The position numbers and the translations under genes were made by a program. From Blepharisma japonicum (Eukaryota > Ciliophora > Heterotrichea > Heterotrichida > Blepharismidae), in the NCBI GenBank assembly GCA_949751835.1, contig CATKHK010000029.1:186001-250000 (forward strand): a stretch of 64,000 nucleotides of DNA, in the 5' to 3' direction. Below, one piece after another: positions 63,367 through 64,000 of the stretch. Position 1 is the stretch's first letter. Each line of letters starts with the position of its first letter. The notes below the pieces were generated by a model that made no database searches, had not been told where the DNA came from, and saw only the letters and a list, made by a program, of their open reading frames with translations.

Positions 63367-64000
63367 ATGGCCAAAGAGAAAAAAATCAGTCTTGGGGTGA
63401 AACTAAAGCTAATTACTCTTGTCCCATTGATTATTGGCATCTTACTTGCATCAGTGATATTCGTTTCCCTCTTATTTGATAAGCATACTCAATGGCTTTA
63501 CTCCATGAGAAGTGATTTAGTAAAAAGATCGAAAAATTTGCTTGAAGAAACAGCCCACTCCAGACGTTCAACTATATCAACCTACCTTTCCAATGTAAAT
63601 TTCATATAGAATGCCCTTTATGAGCAGTTTTTGCGAGGTGTTTATGACGCAATAGACATCGGAAATATTACCCTTACAACTGATATTACAAAGCCGTCCT
63701 ATGTGAATGGAAGGGATACAAGTTCATCAGGATCCTATCCAGACACGACGAAATCTGTATTTATGAGTCCTTCAAATTCTGACCCATCCACATCTGCTTG
63801 TTACACTAAGCTAGAATTACTAGATATTCTGATGAGAGTTATATATGCTGATTCCAATGACTCGACTCTTCATCAAATTGGCTTTACTTTTAGTAGTGAT
63901 GGCCTTGATTATAGGTATCCTGTGCAAGATATGAGCAGTTTGTCAGGGAATTTTGATTATACAAGCACATGCTCACAAGCAAGCTCTAGTTATGACGCGA
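63367..64000 (+). CDS. Membrane receptor, 5' part only
   Basis: N-terminal 206 or so codons of a gene cut by the window end. After a basic start (MAKEKKISLGVKLKL) comes one transmembrane segment (LVPLIIGILLASVIFVSLLF, residues about 18-37). An extracellular-looking helix follows (KRSKNLLEETAHSRRSTIST), then a sensor-like region with many Ser/Thr (DTSSSGSYPDTTKSVFMSPS). The arrangement is that of Cache/dCACHE sensors at the front of bacterial-type chemoreceptors, histidine kinases or ciliate nucleotide cyclases. A 15-nt intron lies at 63595-63609. The effector domain is beyond the edge, so the class is unresolved. Confidence 0.75.
63595..63609 (+). other. 15-nt intron
   Basis: GTAAATTTCATATAG, A at position 10, carrying an in-frame TAG. 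Removal joins TYLSN to NALYEQFLRGVYDAID. Confidence 0.92.

Noticed and set aside
1-64000. Germline-type internal eliminated sequences, transposases, retroelements or viral genes
   Set aside because: No gene is interrupted except by 15/16-nt introns, and no transposase, integrase, reverse transcriptase or capsid motif was recognised.

Overview
This window reads as macronuclear-type DNA of a heterotrich ciliate that decodes UGA as tryptophan, most like Blepharisma. The evidence is internal. About twenty genes are open only if TGA is Trp, while TAA and TAG end the recognisable genes. Interrupted genes are rejoined by tiny introns: nine of 15 nt and three of 16 nt. All nine 15-nt introns have A at position 10, the sixth base from the 3' end. 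Genes lie close together on both strands with AT-rich gaps and very short spacers. No gene is interrupted by germline-type inserts, and no telomere, rRNA, tRNA, CRISPR or viral element was recognised. The species is an inference.

Layout. 1-6.9 kb: a gene-free left edge, a peroxisomal acyl-CoA oxidase, a B-box-like zinc protein, two coiled-coil or disordered proteins and a probable mitochondrial protein. 6.9-13.4 kb: a gene-poor island with an acyl-carrier-protein-like relic and a tandem duplication (period 2315 bp) of a WD/beta-propeller-like gene. The DNA upstream of each copy reads on the other strand like a decayed gene. 13.4-18.5 kb: a zinc-ribbon membrane protein, a triple-RING protein, an ACX4-type acyl-CoA oxidase and an unknown protein. 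18.8-26.4 kb: a double cyclic-nucleotide-binding protein, a USP-like protein with RanBP2 fingers, a PLAC8 protein, an ERFG-repeat (SARNP-like) protein, Sam50, and an unknown protein divergent from Sam50. 26.5-33.4 kb: three MORN-repeat genes, one fused to an MDR oxidoreductase, a small unknown protein and a membrane-anchored Ccr4-type hydrolase.

33.6-43.8 kb: a TRAF-type zinc protein, a DHHC palmitoyltransferase, an unknown protein, a TBC1D23-like protein, a ciliary dynein intermediate chain (DNAI4/IC138 type), a TLC-domain membrane protein and an LRR protein. 44.2-54.9 kb: a CMTR1-like methyltransferase with a degenerate active site, a multi-EF-hand protein, a prenylatable CK1-like kinase, LRRIQ1, ribosomal protein uS3, SRP19 and Hsp33. 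55.5-64 kb: a coiled-coil protein, a tiny membrane protein, a BT1-type transporter, ATG2, and the 5' end of a membrane receptor cut by the window edge.

Themes. Both acyl-CoA oxidases carry an N-terminal PTS2, so peroxisomal beta-oxidation here appears to use PTS2 import. Several proteins look anchored to membranes by lipids (MGC or MGVDCSC N-termini, a CCIM C-terminus), next to a DHHC enzyme. Cilium and cortex genes are frequent (dynein IC, LRRIQ1, MORN, EF-hand). Gene ends are packed to the point that two convergent stop codons overlap.
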